This document shows, piece by piece, positions 36,384 to 44,955 of a stretch of DNA of 64,000 bases. Origin of the DNA: Actinomycetota bacterium (GTDB lineage Bacteria; Actinomycetota; Thermoleophilia; Solirubrobacterales; Solirubrobacteraceae). Both the position numbers and the translations under genes were made by a program. The DNA lies in assembly GCA_005884115.1 (NCBI GenBank), contig VAXW01000005.1, positions 558,001 through 622,000 of the forward strand, in the 5' to 3' direction. Below the pieces are notes generated by a model, which worked only from the letters and a program-made list of their open reading frames with translations, had not been told where the DNA came from and did no database searches. The first letter of the stretch is position 1, and every line of letters begins with the position of its first letter.

Positions 36384-37085
36384 ATGGCTCTCGCCCTGAT
36401 CGTGGCAGCCGGCAGCGGTGAGCGCCTCGGCGCCGACCGCCCGAAGGCGCTCGTCGAGCTGGCCGGGCGGCCGCTGCTGCAGTACAGCCTCGAGGCCCTC
36501 TCCCGCGTCGAGCTCCTCGAGCGCATCGTCGTCGCGCTGCCCGCCGGCGTGGCCGCGCCCGCCGGCGTGGTCGCCGTTGAGGGAGGCGCCGTGCGCTCGG
36601 CGTCCGTCAAGCGCGCGCTGGCCGCCGCCGTCGAGGGCAAGAGCGAAGGCACAGGCGAGAGCGATCTCGTGCTCGTGCACGACGCCGCGCGGCCGCTGCT
36701 CACCCCGGAGCTCGCGCGCGAGGTGCTCGAAGCGCTCAGCACCGATCCCCGCGCCGATGCGGCCATCGCGGCCGTCCCCGTCACCGACACGATCAAGCGC
36801 GTGGCCGACGGACGCGTGGTGGCCGAGACGCTCGACCGGCGCAGCCTGTGGGCCGTGCAGACGCCGCAGGTGTTCCGCCGTGGCGCGCTCGAGCGCGCTC
36901 TCGACGTCTCCGAGGAGGTGCTCGCGCAGGCGACCGACGACGCCTGGCTCATCGAGCGCGCCGGCGGCAGGGTGATCGTCGTTCCCTCCAGCGATGAGAA
37001 CATCAAGGTCACGACCGCGCGCGACCTGCGCACGGCGGAGCTGCTGCTGGAGCGACGAGCCTCAAGCGAAGGCGATCCTGCTTGA
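36384..37085 (+). CDS. ispD: MEP cytidylyltransferase
   Basis: 233 residues. ALIVAAGSGERLGADRPKAL is the CTP-binding signature, VLVHDAARPLLTPEL the second motif and IAAVPVTDTIKRV the catalytic-Thr region, followed by LWAVQTPQVFRR and the C-terminal VPSSDENIKVTTARDL. The enzyme makes CDP-methylerythritol in the non-mevalonate isoprenoid pathway. No ribosome binding site is visible because a stable hairpin occupies the space upstream. In many bacteria ispD and ispF are adjacent or fused; here a PHP gene lies between. Confidence 0.96.
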   Translation: MALALIVAAGSGERLGADRPKALVELAGRPLLQYSLEALSRVELLERIVVALPAGVAAPAGVVAVEGGAVRSASVKRALAAAVEGKSEGTGESDLVLVHDAARPLLTPELAREVLEALSTDPRADAAIAAVPVTDTIKRVADGRVVAETLDRRSLWAVQTPQVFRRGALERALDVSEEVLAQATDDAWLIERAGGRVIVVPSSDENIKVTTARDLRTAELLLERRASSEGDPA

Positions 37086-37100
37086 ATCGCTCACCGCGAC

Positions 37101-37952
37101 GTGCTCACCGACTACCACCTACACCTGCGCAGCGACGCGCACGAGGCCAGCGCGCGCGAGCACTTCACGGAGGCAAACGCACAGCGCTACCGCAGCGCCG
37201 CCTCAGAGCGCGGCATCGAGGAGCTCGGCGTCTCCGAGCACATCTACCGCTTCGCACAAGCGCTCTCAATCTGGCAGCACCCGTTCTGGGCCTCCTACGC
37301 GCACGACGATCTCGACGCCTACTGCTCCTTCGTGCGCGAGCACACCGACCTGCGCCTCGGCATCGAGGCCGACTTTCTCGCCGGCCGCGAGGAGCAGACG
37401 GCCAACGTGCTGCAAGCGCGCGCCTTCGACTACGTGGTCGGCTCCGTGCACTTCACCTCAGACGGGGCCCTCGACATGGACGAGTTCGGGGTCTGGGGGC
37501 CCGGTCGCAGCCCCGAGCAGATCTGGCGGCGCTACTTCCAGACGCTCGGCGAGGCCGCGCGCAGCGGGCTCTTTGACGTGCTTGCGCACCCCGACCTCGT
37601 CAAGTACTGGGGCAGCGCGCGTCCGCTGCCCGAGGGCGACCTGCGCCGCTACTACGAGCTCGCCATCGATGGCATCGCCGAGTCTGGAATCGCGGTAGAG
37701 GTATCGACCGCGGGGCTGCGCAAGCCCGTGAAGGAGATCTATCCCGCGCCCGCGTTCCTGGCGATGTGCCTCGAAGCCGGCGCCCCGGTCGCGCTCTCCA
37801 GCGACGCGCACAGCCCAGAGGACGTCGGTGCCGGCTACGAGCGCGCGCTCGAGCTGCTCGACGAGCTCGGCGTGCGCGAGCTGTGCGTCTTCGAGCGCCG
37901 CCAGCGCACGCTCGCGCCGATCGGGGCGCAGCAAGCGACCGAGCGGGGGTGA
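37101..37952 (+). CDS. PHP-family phosphatase (histidinol-phosphatase-like)
   Basis: 283 residues from a GTG start. Metal-binding motifs of the PHP superfamily are all present: [45 protein letters not shown] and [12 protein letters not shown]. These match the HisK/HisJ-type histidinol phosphate phosphatase fold, in which three metals sit in a distorted barrel. Whether it acts on histidinol phosphate or another phosphate ester is not decided; no other his genes are near. It shares a TGATG junction with ispF and is 15 bases after ispD, so it belongs to the same operon. Confidence 0.88.
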   Translation: MLTDYHLHLRSDAHEASAREHFTEANAQRYRSAASERGIEELGVSEHIYRFAQALSIWQHPFWASYAHDDLDAYCSFVREHTDLRLGIEADFLAGREEQTANVLQARAFDYVVGSVHFTSDGALDMDEFGVWGPGRSPEQIWRRYFQTLGEAARSGLFDVLAHPDLVKYWGSARPLPEGDLRRYYELAIDGIAESGIAVEVSTAGLRKPVKEIYPAPAFLAMCLEAGAPVALSSDAHSPEDVGAGYERALELLDELGVRELCVFERRQRTLAPIGAQQATERG

Positions 37953-38434
37953 TGAGCACGCTCTGCGGAATCGGCTATGACTCCCACCGCCTGGTCGCAG
38001 GCCGCCCCCTGCTGCTCGGCGGCGTTCAGATCCCGCACGAGCGCGGCGCCAGCGGGCACTCCGACGCCGACGTCCTCGCGCACGCCGTCATCGACGCGCT
38101 GCTCGGCGCCGCCGGGCTTGGAGACATCGGCGAGCACTTTCCCGACACAGACGAGCGCTTCTCGGGCGCCGACTCCATGGGCCTGCTCGGCGAAGTCGTG
38201 GCGATGCTCGAGGCGCGCGGCCTCGCGCTCGTGAACGTCGACTGCACCGTGCTGCTCGAGCAGCCCAAGCTCGGAGCCAACCGCTCCGCGATCCGCAGCT
38301 CGCTCGCCGAGGCGCTCGGCCTGGAGCCCCAGCGCGTGAACGTCAAGGCGAGCACCGGCGAGGGCATCGGCTTTGTGGGGCGCGGCGAGGGCGTCGCTGC
38401 GCTGGCCATCGCGAGCGTGCAGCCCGCCGGCTGA
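37952..38434 (+). CDS. ispF: MECDP synthase
   Basis: 160 residues from ATG 37952, overlapping the PHP stop by one base. [20 protein letters not shown] contains the first zinc ligands, [20 protein letters not shown] the signature with the His ligand, and IGEHFPDTD the substrate loop. [20 protein letters not shown] near the end is the CDP-binding region. It cyclises the CDP-methylerythritol phosphate to 2-C-methyl-D-erythritol 2,4-cyclodiphosphate. The length is standard and it is not fused to IspD. Confidence 0.96.
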   Translation: MSTLCGIGYDSHRLVAGRPLLLGGVQIPHERGASGHSDADVLAHAVIDALLGAAGLGDIGEHFPDTDERFSGADSMGLLGEVVAMLEARGLALVNVDCTVLLEQPKLGANRSAIRSSLAEALGLEPQRVNVKASTGEGIGFVGRGEGVAALAIASVQPAG

Positions 38435-38436
38435 AG

Positions 38437-39810
38437 ATGCGCAGCGTGCGCCTCCACGACACCGCCAGCGGGGAGCTGCTCGAGCTCGAGCCGCGCGACC
38501 CCGGACGCGTCGGGATCTACGCCTGCGGGCCGACCGTTTACGCGCGCATCCACATCGGCAACGCGCGTCCCTTCGTCATCTTCACCCTGCTGGCGCGCTT
38601 CCTCGAGCACGAGGGCTACGCCGTCACGCTCGCCATGAACGTCACGGACGTCAACGACAAGATCTATGAAGCGGCCGAGGCCCAGGGCCGCCCGAGCGCC
38701 GAGCTCGCCTCCGAGATGACCGCCCACTACCTCGCCGACACCGACGCGCTCGGCCTCGGCCGTCCCGACCACGAGCCGCTGGCGTCGCAGAGCATGGAGG
38801 CGATCACGGACTACATCGCCGCGCTCGTCGACTCAGGCCACGCCTATGCCTCCGCGGGCGACGTGTACTTTCGCGTGCGCTCCGATCCACGCTACGGCGG
38901 GCTCTCCAACCGGCGCCTCGAGGATATGGACCAGGGCGAGGGCATCGAGGGCGCCGAGCGCAAGGAGGATCCACTCGACTTCGCCTTGTGGAAGGCGCGA
39001 AAGCCCAGCGAGGACACCTTCTGGCCCTCGCCCTGGGGCAGCGGCAGGCCCGGCTGGCATATCGAGTGCTCGGCCATGGCCGAGCGCGCTCTCGGCGTCG
39101 GCTTCGACATCCACGGCGGCGGCTCAGACCTGATCTTCCCCCACCACGAGAACGAGGCCGCGCAGACTCGTGCAGCGCGCGGAGATGAGCTCGCGCAGCT
39201 TTGGGTGCACAACGGGATGATCCAGGCCACCGGCGAGAAGATGGCCAAGTCGGTGGGCAACATCGCGCCCCTGCACGAGGTGCTCGCCAGCCACGGCGCG
39301 CAGGCCGTGGTCATGTATCTCGTCTCCGGCCACTACCGCCAGCCGCTCGCGTTCTCCTCCGCCGAGCTCAACGACGCGCAGCGGCGCATCGAGCGCCTGC
39401 GAGAGGCGCTCGGCAGGCTCGACGCCGGCCGCCCCAGCCCGAGCGACATGGCGCAGCACAAGGAGGCGTTCTTCGAGGCCCTCGCCAACGACTTCAACAC
39501 GCCCGCCGCGCTCGACGCGATGTTCAAATGGGTACGCGAGGCAAACCGACGCGGCGCCGGCGTGGGCGACGGGGACCTGCGCGAGATGCTCTCAGTTCTC
39601 GGCCTCCAGCAGCTGACGCCCGCAAAGGCGCTCGAGGACCTCGAGGCGCTCGACGCCGAGGCCGCAGCGCTGCTGGCCGCGCGCGAGCGCGCGCGCGAGC
39701 AGCGCGACTTCGAGACCGCCGACCGTGTCCGCGAGCAGCTGCGCGCTCGTGGGTGGGAGATCCGCGACGGGCCCGAAGGGCCAGAGCTGATCCCCCGCCC
39801 GCCACCATGA
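38437..39810 (+). CDS. cysS: cysteinyl-tRNA synthetase
   Basis: 457 residues, two bases after ispF. Class I motifs are the HIGH equivalent HIGNAR within YACGPTVYARIHIGNARPF, zinc ligands including the Cys there and GWHIECSAMA with FPHHENE, and KMAKSVGN for KMSKS. The DALR-type anticodon domain follows, ending in EIRDGPEGPELIPRP. It charges tRNA-Cys. The ATGA overlap with rlmB indicates translational coupling, and ispF-cysS-rlmB order is conserved in Firmicutes and Actinobacteria. Confidence 0.97.
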   Translation: MRSVRLHDTASGELLELEPRDPGRVGIYACGPTVYARIHIGNARPFVIFTLLARFLEHEGYAVTLAMNVTDVNDKIYEAAEAQGRPSAELASEMTAHYLADTDALGLGRPDHEPLASQSMEAITDYIAALVDSGHAYASAGDVYFRVRSDPRYGGLSNRRLEDMDQGEGIEGAERKEDPLDFALWKARKPSEDTFWPSPWGSGRPGWHIECSAMAERALGVGFDIHGGGSDLIFPHHENEAAQTRAARGDELAQLWVHNGMIQATGEKMAKSVGNIAPLHEVLASHGAQAVVMYLVSGHYRQPLAFSSAELNDAQRRIERLREALGRLDAGRPSPSDMAQHKEAFFEALANDFNTPAALDAMFKWVREANRRGAGVGDGDLREMLSVLGLQQLTPAKALEDLEALDAEAAALLAARERAREQRDFETADRVREQLRARGWEIRDGPEGPELIPRPPP

Positions 39811-40541
39811 TCCTGTACGGGCGAAACCCAGTGCACGAGGCCCTGCGCGGGCGCCGCGCGGCGAGCGTGGGGGACGTGTGGACGACGGAGCGCGCCGCCC
39901 GCGAGCCCTGGCTCGCCGACCGGCGCCCGCTGATCGCGAGCGCCGAGGAGATAGAGCGCCGCTGCGACTCTGCCGCGCACCAGGGGGTCTGCGCGCGCGC
40001 CGGCGCGTACCCGTACGCCGACGCCGCAGAGCTGCTCGCGCAGCAGGACTCGCTGATCCTGGCGCTCGATCAGGTGCAAGACCCCCAGAACCTGGGAGCG
40101 ATCTGCCGCACCGCCGAGTGCGCGGGCGCCGCCGGAGTCGTGATCGGCGAGCGCCGCGCCGCAGAGGTGACGCCGGCCGTCTGCAAGGCCTCCGCCGGCG
40201 CCGTCGAGCACCTCTCGCTCGCCCGCGTGCGCAACGTGGCGGACTTCCTCAAAGACGCCCGCCGCGCGGGCTTCTGGTGCTACGGGGCGAGCGCCCTCGA
40301 GACGCCGCGCGGGCCGCGCACGGTCCCCTACGACCGCCCCGGCTACGCCGGCGCGGGCGTCGTGCTGGTGCTCGGCAGCGAGGGGCGCGGGCTTCGCCCG
40401 CGGGTCGCCGGCGCGTGCGACCAGCTCGTGGCGCTGCCGCTGCGCGGGCGCATCGGCTCGCTCGGCGTGAGCGCCGCGGCCGCCGCGATCGTGTACGAGA
40501 TCTTGCAGCAGCGCGACGCTGCCCTTGACAACTCTCCATAA
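39807..40541 (+). CDS. rlmB: 23S rRNA (guanosine-2'-O-)-methyltransferase, TrmH family
   Basis: 244 residues from ATG 39807, coupled to cysS by ATGA. An N-terminal substrate-binding domain (YGRNPVHEALRGRR) precedes the SPOUT knot: motif 1 QDPQNLGAICRTAECAGAAG with the catalytic Arg, motif 2 VLVLGSEGRGL, and motif 3 LPLRGRIGSLGVSAAAAAI. In motif 3 the usual Asn of SLNVSVA is Gly, a departure from the family. The family methylates G2251 of 23S rRNA in E. coli or related positions. Its position before sigH matches B. subtilis yacO. Confidence 0.92.
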   Translation: MILYGRNPVHEALRGRRAASVGDVWTTERAAREPWLADRRPLIASAEEIERRCDSAAHQGVCARAGAYPYADAAELLAQQDSLILALDQVQDPQNLGAICRTAECAGAAGVVIGERRAAEVTPAVCKASAGAVEHLSLARVRNVADFLKDARRAGFWCYGASALETPRGPRTVPYDRPGYAGAGVVLVLGSEGRGLRPRVAGACDQLVALPLRGRIGSLGVSAAAAAIVYEILQQRDAALDNSP

Positions 40542-40572
40542 CTGTGAGAGGCTCGCGCCGACATAACGCTTA

Positions 40573-40597
40573 ACCTAAGGTTGAAGAAGCCTTAGGT
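40573..40597. promoter_or_regulatory. 8-bp inverted repeat upstream of sigH
   Basis: ACCTAAGG and CCTTAGGT form a perfect inverted repeat with a 9-base spacer, in an AT-richer island 90 bases before the sigma gene. It could be an operator or an RNA hairpin; no T-run follows directly. Confidence 0.55.
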
Positions 40598-40687
40598 ATG
40601 AAGAGCTTTGGCGCCGGGGGAGGAGTGCGCCACTGAGCAAATTGAGGCCTGGCCGCGCCGCGGAAACGGGCCAGAAAGGATCTGCTC

Positions 40688-41335
40688 GTGGCACGAATCT
40701 CCCACCACCCTAACTCTGAAGTAAAGGTAGATGACGGCTACCTGATCGCGCTCGCCAAGCTCGGCGACCGCCATGCCTACGATCGCCTCGTCCGCCGCTA
40801 CTACGGCTTCGTGCGCTTGAAGGCGTCCTCCTACTTTCTCGCCGGCGGCGACTCCGACGACCTCATCCAGGAGGGGCTCGTGGGCCTCTACAAGGCCGTG
40901 CGCGACTTCCGCAGCGACCGCGAGTCGAGCTTTCGCAACTTCGCCGAGCTGTGCATCACACGCCAGATCATCACCGCCGTGAAGACCGCCACGCGCAACA
41001 AGCACACGCCGCTGAACCAGTACGTGTCCTTCTCATCAACGCCCGCCGGGGCCGGCGAGGACGTGCCCACGCTGGATCAGATGCTGCCCGGGCCCAGCGT
41101 GCACGATCCCGTCAACCAGGTCATCTCCTCCGAGGAGCTGCGCTCGCTCGTGGGCTGCCTCTCGAGCGCCCTGTCCGAGCTCGAGAGCCGCGTGCTCTCG
41201 CTGTACCTCGACGGCTACTCCTACGAGCAGGTGGGCGAACGCCTCGACTGCGACACGAAGACCGTCGACAACGCGCTGCAGCGGGTCAAGCGCAAGGTCG
41301 GCGCGCACCTGCAGGCGCGCGCCGTCGTCGCCTGA
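40688..41335 (+). CDS. sigH: sigma-70 family factor, SigH-like
   Basis: 215 residues from GTG 40688 with an AAAGGAT ribosome binding site. Sigma-2 contains YDRLVRRYYGFVRLKASSYF and GDSDDLIQEGLVGLYKAVRD, with the -10 helix FRNFAELCITRQIITAVKTA. Sigma-4 contains LSELESRVLSLYLDGYSYEQ and the HTH VGERLDCDTKTVDNALQRVK. The 60-residue linker and KAVRDF motif are those of Bacillus SigH rather than of ECF factors, and the place after cysS-rlmB is also that of sigH. The stationary-phase/sporulation role known in Bacillus may not carry over. An inverted repeat upstream may control it. Confidence 0.93.
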   Translation: MARISHHPNSEVKVDDGYLIALAKLGDRHAYDRLVRRYYGFVRLKASSYFLAGGDSDDLIQEGLVGLYKAVRDFRSDRESSFRNFAELCITRQIITAVKTATRNKHTPLNQYVSFSSTPAGAGEDVPTLDQMLPGPSVHDPVNQVISSEELRSLVGCLSSALSELESRVLSLYLDGYSYEQVGERLDCDTKTVDNALQRVKRKVGAHLQARAVVA

Positions 41336-41487
41336 GCGCTCAGCGGTCGCACGCGCGGCTGCAGACCGAATCAAACCGCCTGCGGCGCGTGTTTCGGGGG
41401 CTGTCAGGTAGCTCGCGGAGGCATTTGGCGAGGCCAGATGCAAGACGCAGCGAAGCCCACACGACCATGCAACAAGGAGGCGCACAG

Positions 41488-42858
41488 ATGCGTTCAATCA
41501 AGCTGACCTCGGCGCTGGCCGCGGTGGCCATGTCGGTGGCAGTGGCACCGTCTGGCGCCTTGGCGATCAAACACCACCGCCACGCGCACGCGCTGAGCGC
41601 AAGACACTGTCGCGTCGGCTTCAACGCGGCGCCGCGCTTCGTCGAAGCCGGCGAAACAGCGCTCACCTTCGGCGTGCTGCTGTGCCCCGCCGGCACGAAC
41701 GTCTCCGGGCAGGCCGTGACCATCTTCCAGCACACCGCCGGCACTGGCGGCGCGAGCGCAGCGGGCACGACGAGCACCGACACCACCGGCCGCTTCCAGC
41801 TCCCGACCGCGCCGCTGTTCACGAACAGCACCTTCTACGCCACGGCGGCGGGCGCGAAAAGCCCTAAGAGGGCCGTGAAAGTGTCGCCCAAAGTGACGTT
41901 CACCGGTCCGCCCGACGGATCGACGCTGTTCACGCGCGGCGGACCGTTCACGCACGTCCCGCACAACGCGCTCTCGAACCGCGTCATATTCGCCGGCACC
42001 GTCAGCCCGGCTGACGTGGGAGCGCAGGTGTTCCTGCAGCGCGAGAACGCCGTGGGGCCCGAAGAATGGCACCGGATTGGCCGCGGCCTGGTGGGGCCGG
42101 GCGGCATCTACTCGATACCGCACACGTTCGTCTTTCCCGGCGAGGCAAACATCCGCGTGATCGTGCGCGCCACCAAGCGGCACGCGCGCGGCGCCTCCGA
42201 ACCGCTCTCCTACCAGATCCTGCAGGCGCAGAACCCGGTGCTGACGATCGAAAGCTCGGCTGACCCGATCTTCTACGGCCAGTCCGCGACGATCCACGGA
42301 ACGATCGCGACCGGGCCGGGCGCGACGCTCACGCTGCTCGCGCGCGGGCGCAGGCAGCACGGCTTCCTGCCCATCGCGACGACCACCAGCACGACAGGTG
42401 GGGCCTACACCTTCGCCGCGCAGACGCCACTGGCCAACACGATCTACAGGGTCACCGGCGGCGGCAAAGCCTCGGCCGTGCTGTTCGAGGGAGTCAAATA
42501 CCTCGTCACCGCGAGCGCCTCCACGAGCACCGTGCAGGCCGGCCAGCCGTTCACCATCTCCGGCACCGTCTCACCCGCGGTCGCCGGCCACCCGGTGTAC
42601 CTGCAGCAGCAGAACGCCGGCGGCATCGGCTACCACCCGGTGCAGATCGGCGTCGTGAGCGCAGGCGGCACCTACTCGATCACGCATGTCCCGTTCAACG
42701 CCGGCATGCGCAAGTACCGCATTAAGGTCCCCGGCGACCCGGCCAACCAGGGCGCAGCCACCGCGGCGATCGCGATCCTGGTGACGCCGGCCACCACCTC
42801 GCTGCTGAAACCCGAAGCCCCCGGCAACAGCTCGTTGCCGAGCGAAGGTCACGTGTAG
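41488..42858 (+). CDS. secreted protein with Ig-like repeats
   Basis: 456 residues from ATG 41488, preceded by a perfect AAGGAGG with 7-base spacing; longer in-frame starts overlap sigH and are rejected. The signal peptide is MRSIKLTSALAAVAMSVAVA-like with a cut after SGALA. The mature part holds about three bacterial Ig-like beta domains, recognised by GTVSPADVGAQVFLQRENA, GTIATGPGATLTLLARG and GTVSPAVAGHPVYLQQQNA. The first and last are clearly related copies. Two Cys near the N-terminus (HCRVGF, LLCPAG) may pair. No anchor is seen. The strong ribosome binding site suggests high expression of a surface protein. Confidence 0.82.
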   Translation: MRSIKLTSALAAVAMSVAVAPSGALAIKHHRHAHALSARHCRVGFNAAPRFVEAGETALTFGVLLCPAGTNVSGQAVTIFQHTAGTGGASAAGTTSTDTTGRFQLPTAPLFTNSTFYATAAGAKSPKRAVKVSPKVTFTGPPDGSTLFTRGGPFTHVPHNALSNRVIFAGTVSPADVGAQVFLQRENAVGPEEWHRIGRGLVGPGGIYSIPHTFVFPGEANIRVIVRATKRHARGASEPLSYQILQAQNPVLTIESSADPIFYGQSATIHGTIATGPGATLTLLARGRRQHGFLPIATTTSTTGGAYTFAAQTPLANTIYRVTGGGKASAVLFEGVKYLVTASASTSTVQAGQPFTISGTVSPAVAGHPVYLQQQNAGGIGYHPVQIGVVSAGGTYSITHVPFNAGMRKYRIKVPGDPANQGAATAAIAILVTPATTSLLKPEAPGNSSLPSEGHV

Positions 42859-42863
42859 GGCTC

Positions 42864-42933
42864 CTCCACTCCACGCCAACTCCACTACAGGAGTCAGCTC
42901 CAATCCGAGAGCCAACTCCAATCCAAGAGTCAT
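42864..42933. repeat. about four imperfect 16-18-bp tandem repeats
   Basis: Units begin with CTCCA: 42864-42879, 42880-42897, 42898-42915 (CTCCAATCCGAGAGCCAA) and 42916-42933 (CTCCAATCCAAGAGTCAT). They start six bases after the stop codon of the Ig-like gene and end just before its terminator, so they are part of the 3' untranslated RNA. The 370 bases to the next gene hold no other coding sequence. Confidence 0.75.
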
Positions 42934-42936
42934 GAG

Positions 42937-42962
42937 CTGCGGCCGCCTCCGGGCGGCCGCAG
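42937..42962 (+). terminator. strong 11-bp hairpin terminator
   Basis: CTGCGGCCGCC, loop TCCG, GGCGGCCGCAG form a perfect 11-bp stem with a stable tetraloop, followed by TGTTTGGG. It ends the Ig-like gene transcript after the tandem repeats. Confidence 0.8.
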
Positions 42963-43071
42963 TGTTTGGGGGCTCCGCTTGCGAACGTCCTCCACGGCCG
43001 CCACGTCCGCGGACGCAGGGACGCGCATAGGAGGAAATGCGCAGCGTTGAGGAGGATTACCTCCAGATCTG

Positions 43072-43101
43072 TTGCAATTTGCAGGGTTTCGCAGATATAG
43101 T
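43072..43101 (+). promoter_or_regulatory. sigma70-type promoter candidate
   Basis: TTGCAA (43072-43077) and TATAGT (43096-43101) lie 18 bases apart in an AT-richer stretch. Transcription would begin near 43108 and give a leader of about 120 bases before the secreted protein gene at 43228. Confidence 0.55.
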
Positions 43102-43227
43102 CACGGTCGGTCGCCTCCGCTTCCCAGTTCCGGGGATATTCCGGCCGCACTTTGCAATGCAACGCGCGAAGGGGGTTGCGGGGGTGCTTGCGGCGCCGGA
43201 ATGACTCCACGGCGAACGAAAGGAATC

Positions 43228-43773
43228 ATGATGAGGAAGTTCGTACGGATGAGGACGTTCCTATGGCTCAGCGGAGCAGCGATGCTCGCTGGTGCCTTTA
43301 TGGCCTCGATTGCACTGGCAGCAGTCAACGTGAAGTCGGAACCCTCCGCCAGCTTCAGTGGAGCGTCGGTGACTGTGACGGGCGGCAACTTCAGTGGACT
43401 GGGGAGCACCCCAGCGATCGCCAACCTGACGGTCACGGGGGAAGCGACCTACACGTGCACGAACCCGCAAGGTCATGCGTCCCCCGGCCAGAATCCGGTG
43501 CCGGCGGAAGAAGGGTCGTCGGGACCATTCAACCTGGGCAACAGCGACCACAATGGGCGCGGCACGATCACGAGCATCACTGCATCGGTGAAAGCCCCCC
43601 CAACTCCCTCGGCAAAAGAAGTTGGATGCGGAGGAACGGGAAGCACGAAATGGTCGGTCACGCTCAACAGCCTGACCGCCACAGCCGCGCATCTCACGAT
43701 CACAGAGGGCGAAACGCTCGTCTTCTGCCGCAACTACACCAAGGGCGGCCCAGCGAACGGGACCGAATGCTGA
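43228..43773 (+). CDS. secreted protein of unknown function
   Basis: 181 residues from ATG 43228 (AAAGGAATC upstream). The signal peptide is MMRKFVRMRTFLWLSGAAML plus AGAFMASIALA. The mature protein has a beta-rich composition with SFSGASVTVTGGNFSGLGST, a likely disulfide set of four Cys (TCTNP, VGCGG, VFCRN, and the C-terminal TEC) and ends at the last Cys. No known domain was recognised. Codon use is clearly less GC-biased than in the housekeeping genes. It has its own promoter candidate and a terminator hairpin downstream, so it is monocistronic. Confidence 0.75.
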   Translation: MMRKFVRMRTFLWLSGAAMLAGAFMASIALAAVNVKSEPSASFSGASVTVTGGNFSGLGSTPAIANLTVTGEATYTCTNPQGHASPGQNPVPAEEGSSGPFNLGNSDHNGRGTITSITASVKAPPTPSAKEVGCGGTGSTKWSVTLNSLTATAAHLTITEGETLVFCRNYTKGGPANGTEC

Positions 43774-43792
43774 TAACCACCTAACCGGAGGG

Positions 43793-43823
43793 ACGGCGGC
43801 GATTCCACCGGGATCGCCGCCGT
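43793..43823 (+). terminator. 11-bp hairpin after secreted protein gene
   Basis: ACGGCGGCGAT, a 9-base loop, and ATCGCCGCCGT form a perfect stem 20 bases beyond the stop codon. There is no T-run, as for most terminators in this window. Confidence 0.65.
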
Positions 43824-43963
43824 TGGGTGGCGCCGAGAGGCTCCAGCAGCCAGCCTGTCACGCGGCTACGAGCAGGCTGTCGTCGAAGGATGGCAGCGGC
43901 TTGATCAGGTCCTCGAGCAGCTTCAGCCGCTTCGGCCTGGCGCGCAACCGCGGCTGTTGGCGC

Positions 43964-44941
43964 TCATGGAAGCTCCACCTGCGCTCCCCGGTACTCGGCG
44001 ATCACGTCGCAGATGATCTCATCCAGCGAGCGCGACGGTGACCAGCCAGTCCAGCTCTTGATCTTGGCGATGTCGGGCACGCGCCGGAACATGTCCTCGA
44101 AGCCCGCGCCGTAGACCTCTTCGTAGGGGATCATGCTGATCTCGGAGCTCGAGCCGGTGTGCTCGACGATGCGGCGAGCGAGCTCAGCAATCGAGACCTC
44201 CTCGGTGGAGCCGACGTTGAATACGTTGCCGGCCGCACGCGGCTCAGAGAGGAGCCCAGAGAGCGCTCCGACGACATCTGCGACGTGGCAGAAGCAGCGC
44301 ATCTGGCGCCCGTCGCCGTAGACCGTAAGCGGCTCGCCCGCGAGCGCCTGGCCGACGAGGCGCGGCACGACCATCCCGTAGCTCCCAGTCTGGCGCGGGC
44401 CCACGGTGTTGAACAGGCGCACGACCGTGACCGGCAGGCTGCGCTCCCGCCAGTAGGCCATCGCCAGGAACTCGTCGATCGCCTTCGAGCATGCATACGC
44501 CCATCGAGCCTTGCTCGTGGCGCCCATCTGCAGGTCGCCGTCCTCGCGAAAGGGCAGCGCCTCGCTCTTGCCGTAGACCTCGCTCGTGGAGGCGACCATC
44601 ACGGGCTTCTGCTGCTCATCGGCGTGCGCGAGCACCACCTCGGTGCAGTGCACGTTGGTCTCGATCGCCCGCACCGGGCGCTCGACCACCAGCCGCACGC
44701 CCACGGCAGCGGCGAGATGCACGATCGCATCCGCGTCCGCCACGAGCTCGGCCACCAGTCGCTCGTCGGCGACTGAGCCGACGGTGCATCGAAAGTGGGG
44801 GTGCTCCTGAAGGTGTGTGACGTTCTCCAGGCTGCCGGTCGAGAGGTCGTCGAGGACCTGCACCGCATGCCCCTGCTCGAGCAGCAGGTCGCTCAGATGC
44901 GAGCCGATGAAGCCGGCGCCGCCCGTGATCAGGTAGCGCAT
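43964..44941 (-). CDS. NAD-dependent sugar-nucleotide epimerase/dehydratase
   Basis: 325 residues, extended SDR family. The Rossmann loop MRYLITGGAGFIGSHL, then VLDDLSTGSLENV, HLAAAVGV, the catalytic Ser/Thr region ASTSEVYGKSE and YACSKAIDEFL with the YxxxK dyad are present. RLFNTVGPRQTGSYGMVVPR and VYGDGRQMRCFCHVADVV bind the sugar nucleotide. The closest pattern is UDP-glucuronate decarboxylase or a UDP-glucose/GalNAc 4-epimerase; the exact reaction is not decided. It opens the surface-glycan island and probably supplies a precursor. The next gene upstream on its strand ends only 14 bases away. Confidence 0.92.
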   Translation of the reverse strand: MRYLITGGAGFIGSHLSDLLLEQGHAVQVLDDLSTGSLENVTHLQEHPHFRCTVGSVADERLVAELVADADAIVHLAAAVGVRLVVERPVRAIETNVHCTEVVLAHADEQQKPVMVASTSEVYGKSEALPFREDGDLQMGATSKARWAYACSKAIDEFLAMAYWRERSLPVTVVRLFNTVGPRQTGSYGMVVPRLVGQALAGEPLTVYGDGRQMRCFCHVADVVGALSGLLSEPRAAGNVFNVGSTEEVSIAELARRIVEHTGSSSEISMIPYEEVYGAGFEDMFRRVPDIAKIKSWTGWSPSRSLDEIICDVIAEYRGAQVELP

Positions 44942-44955
44942 CTAGCGCTCGCTGC

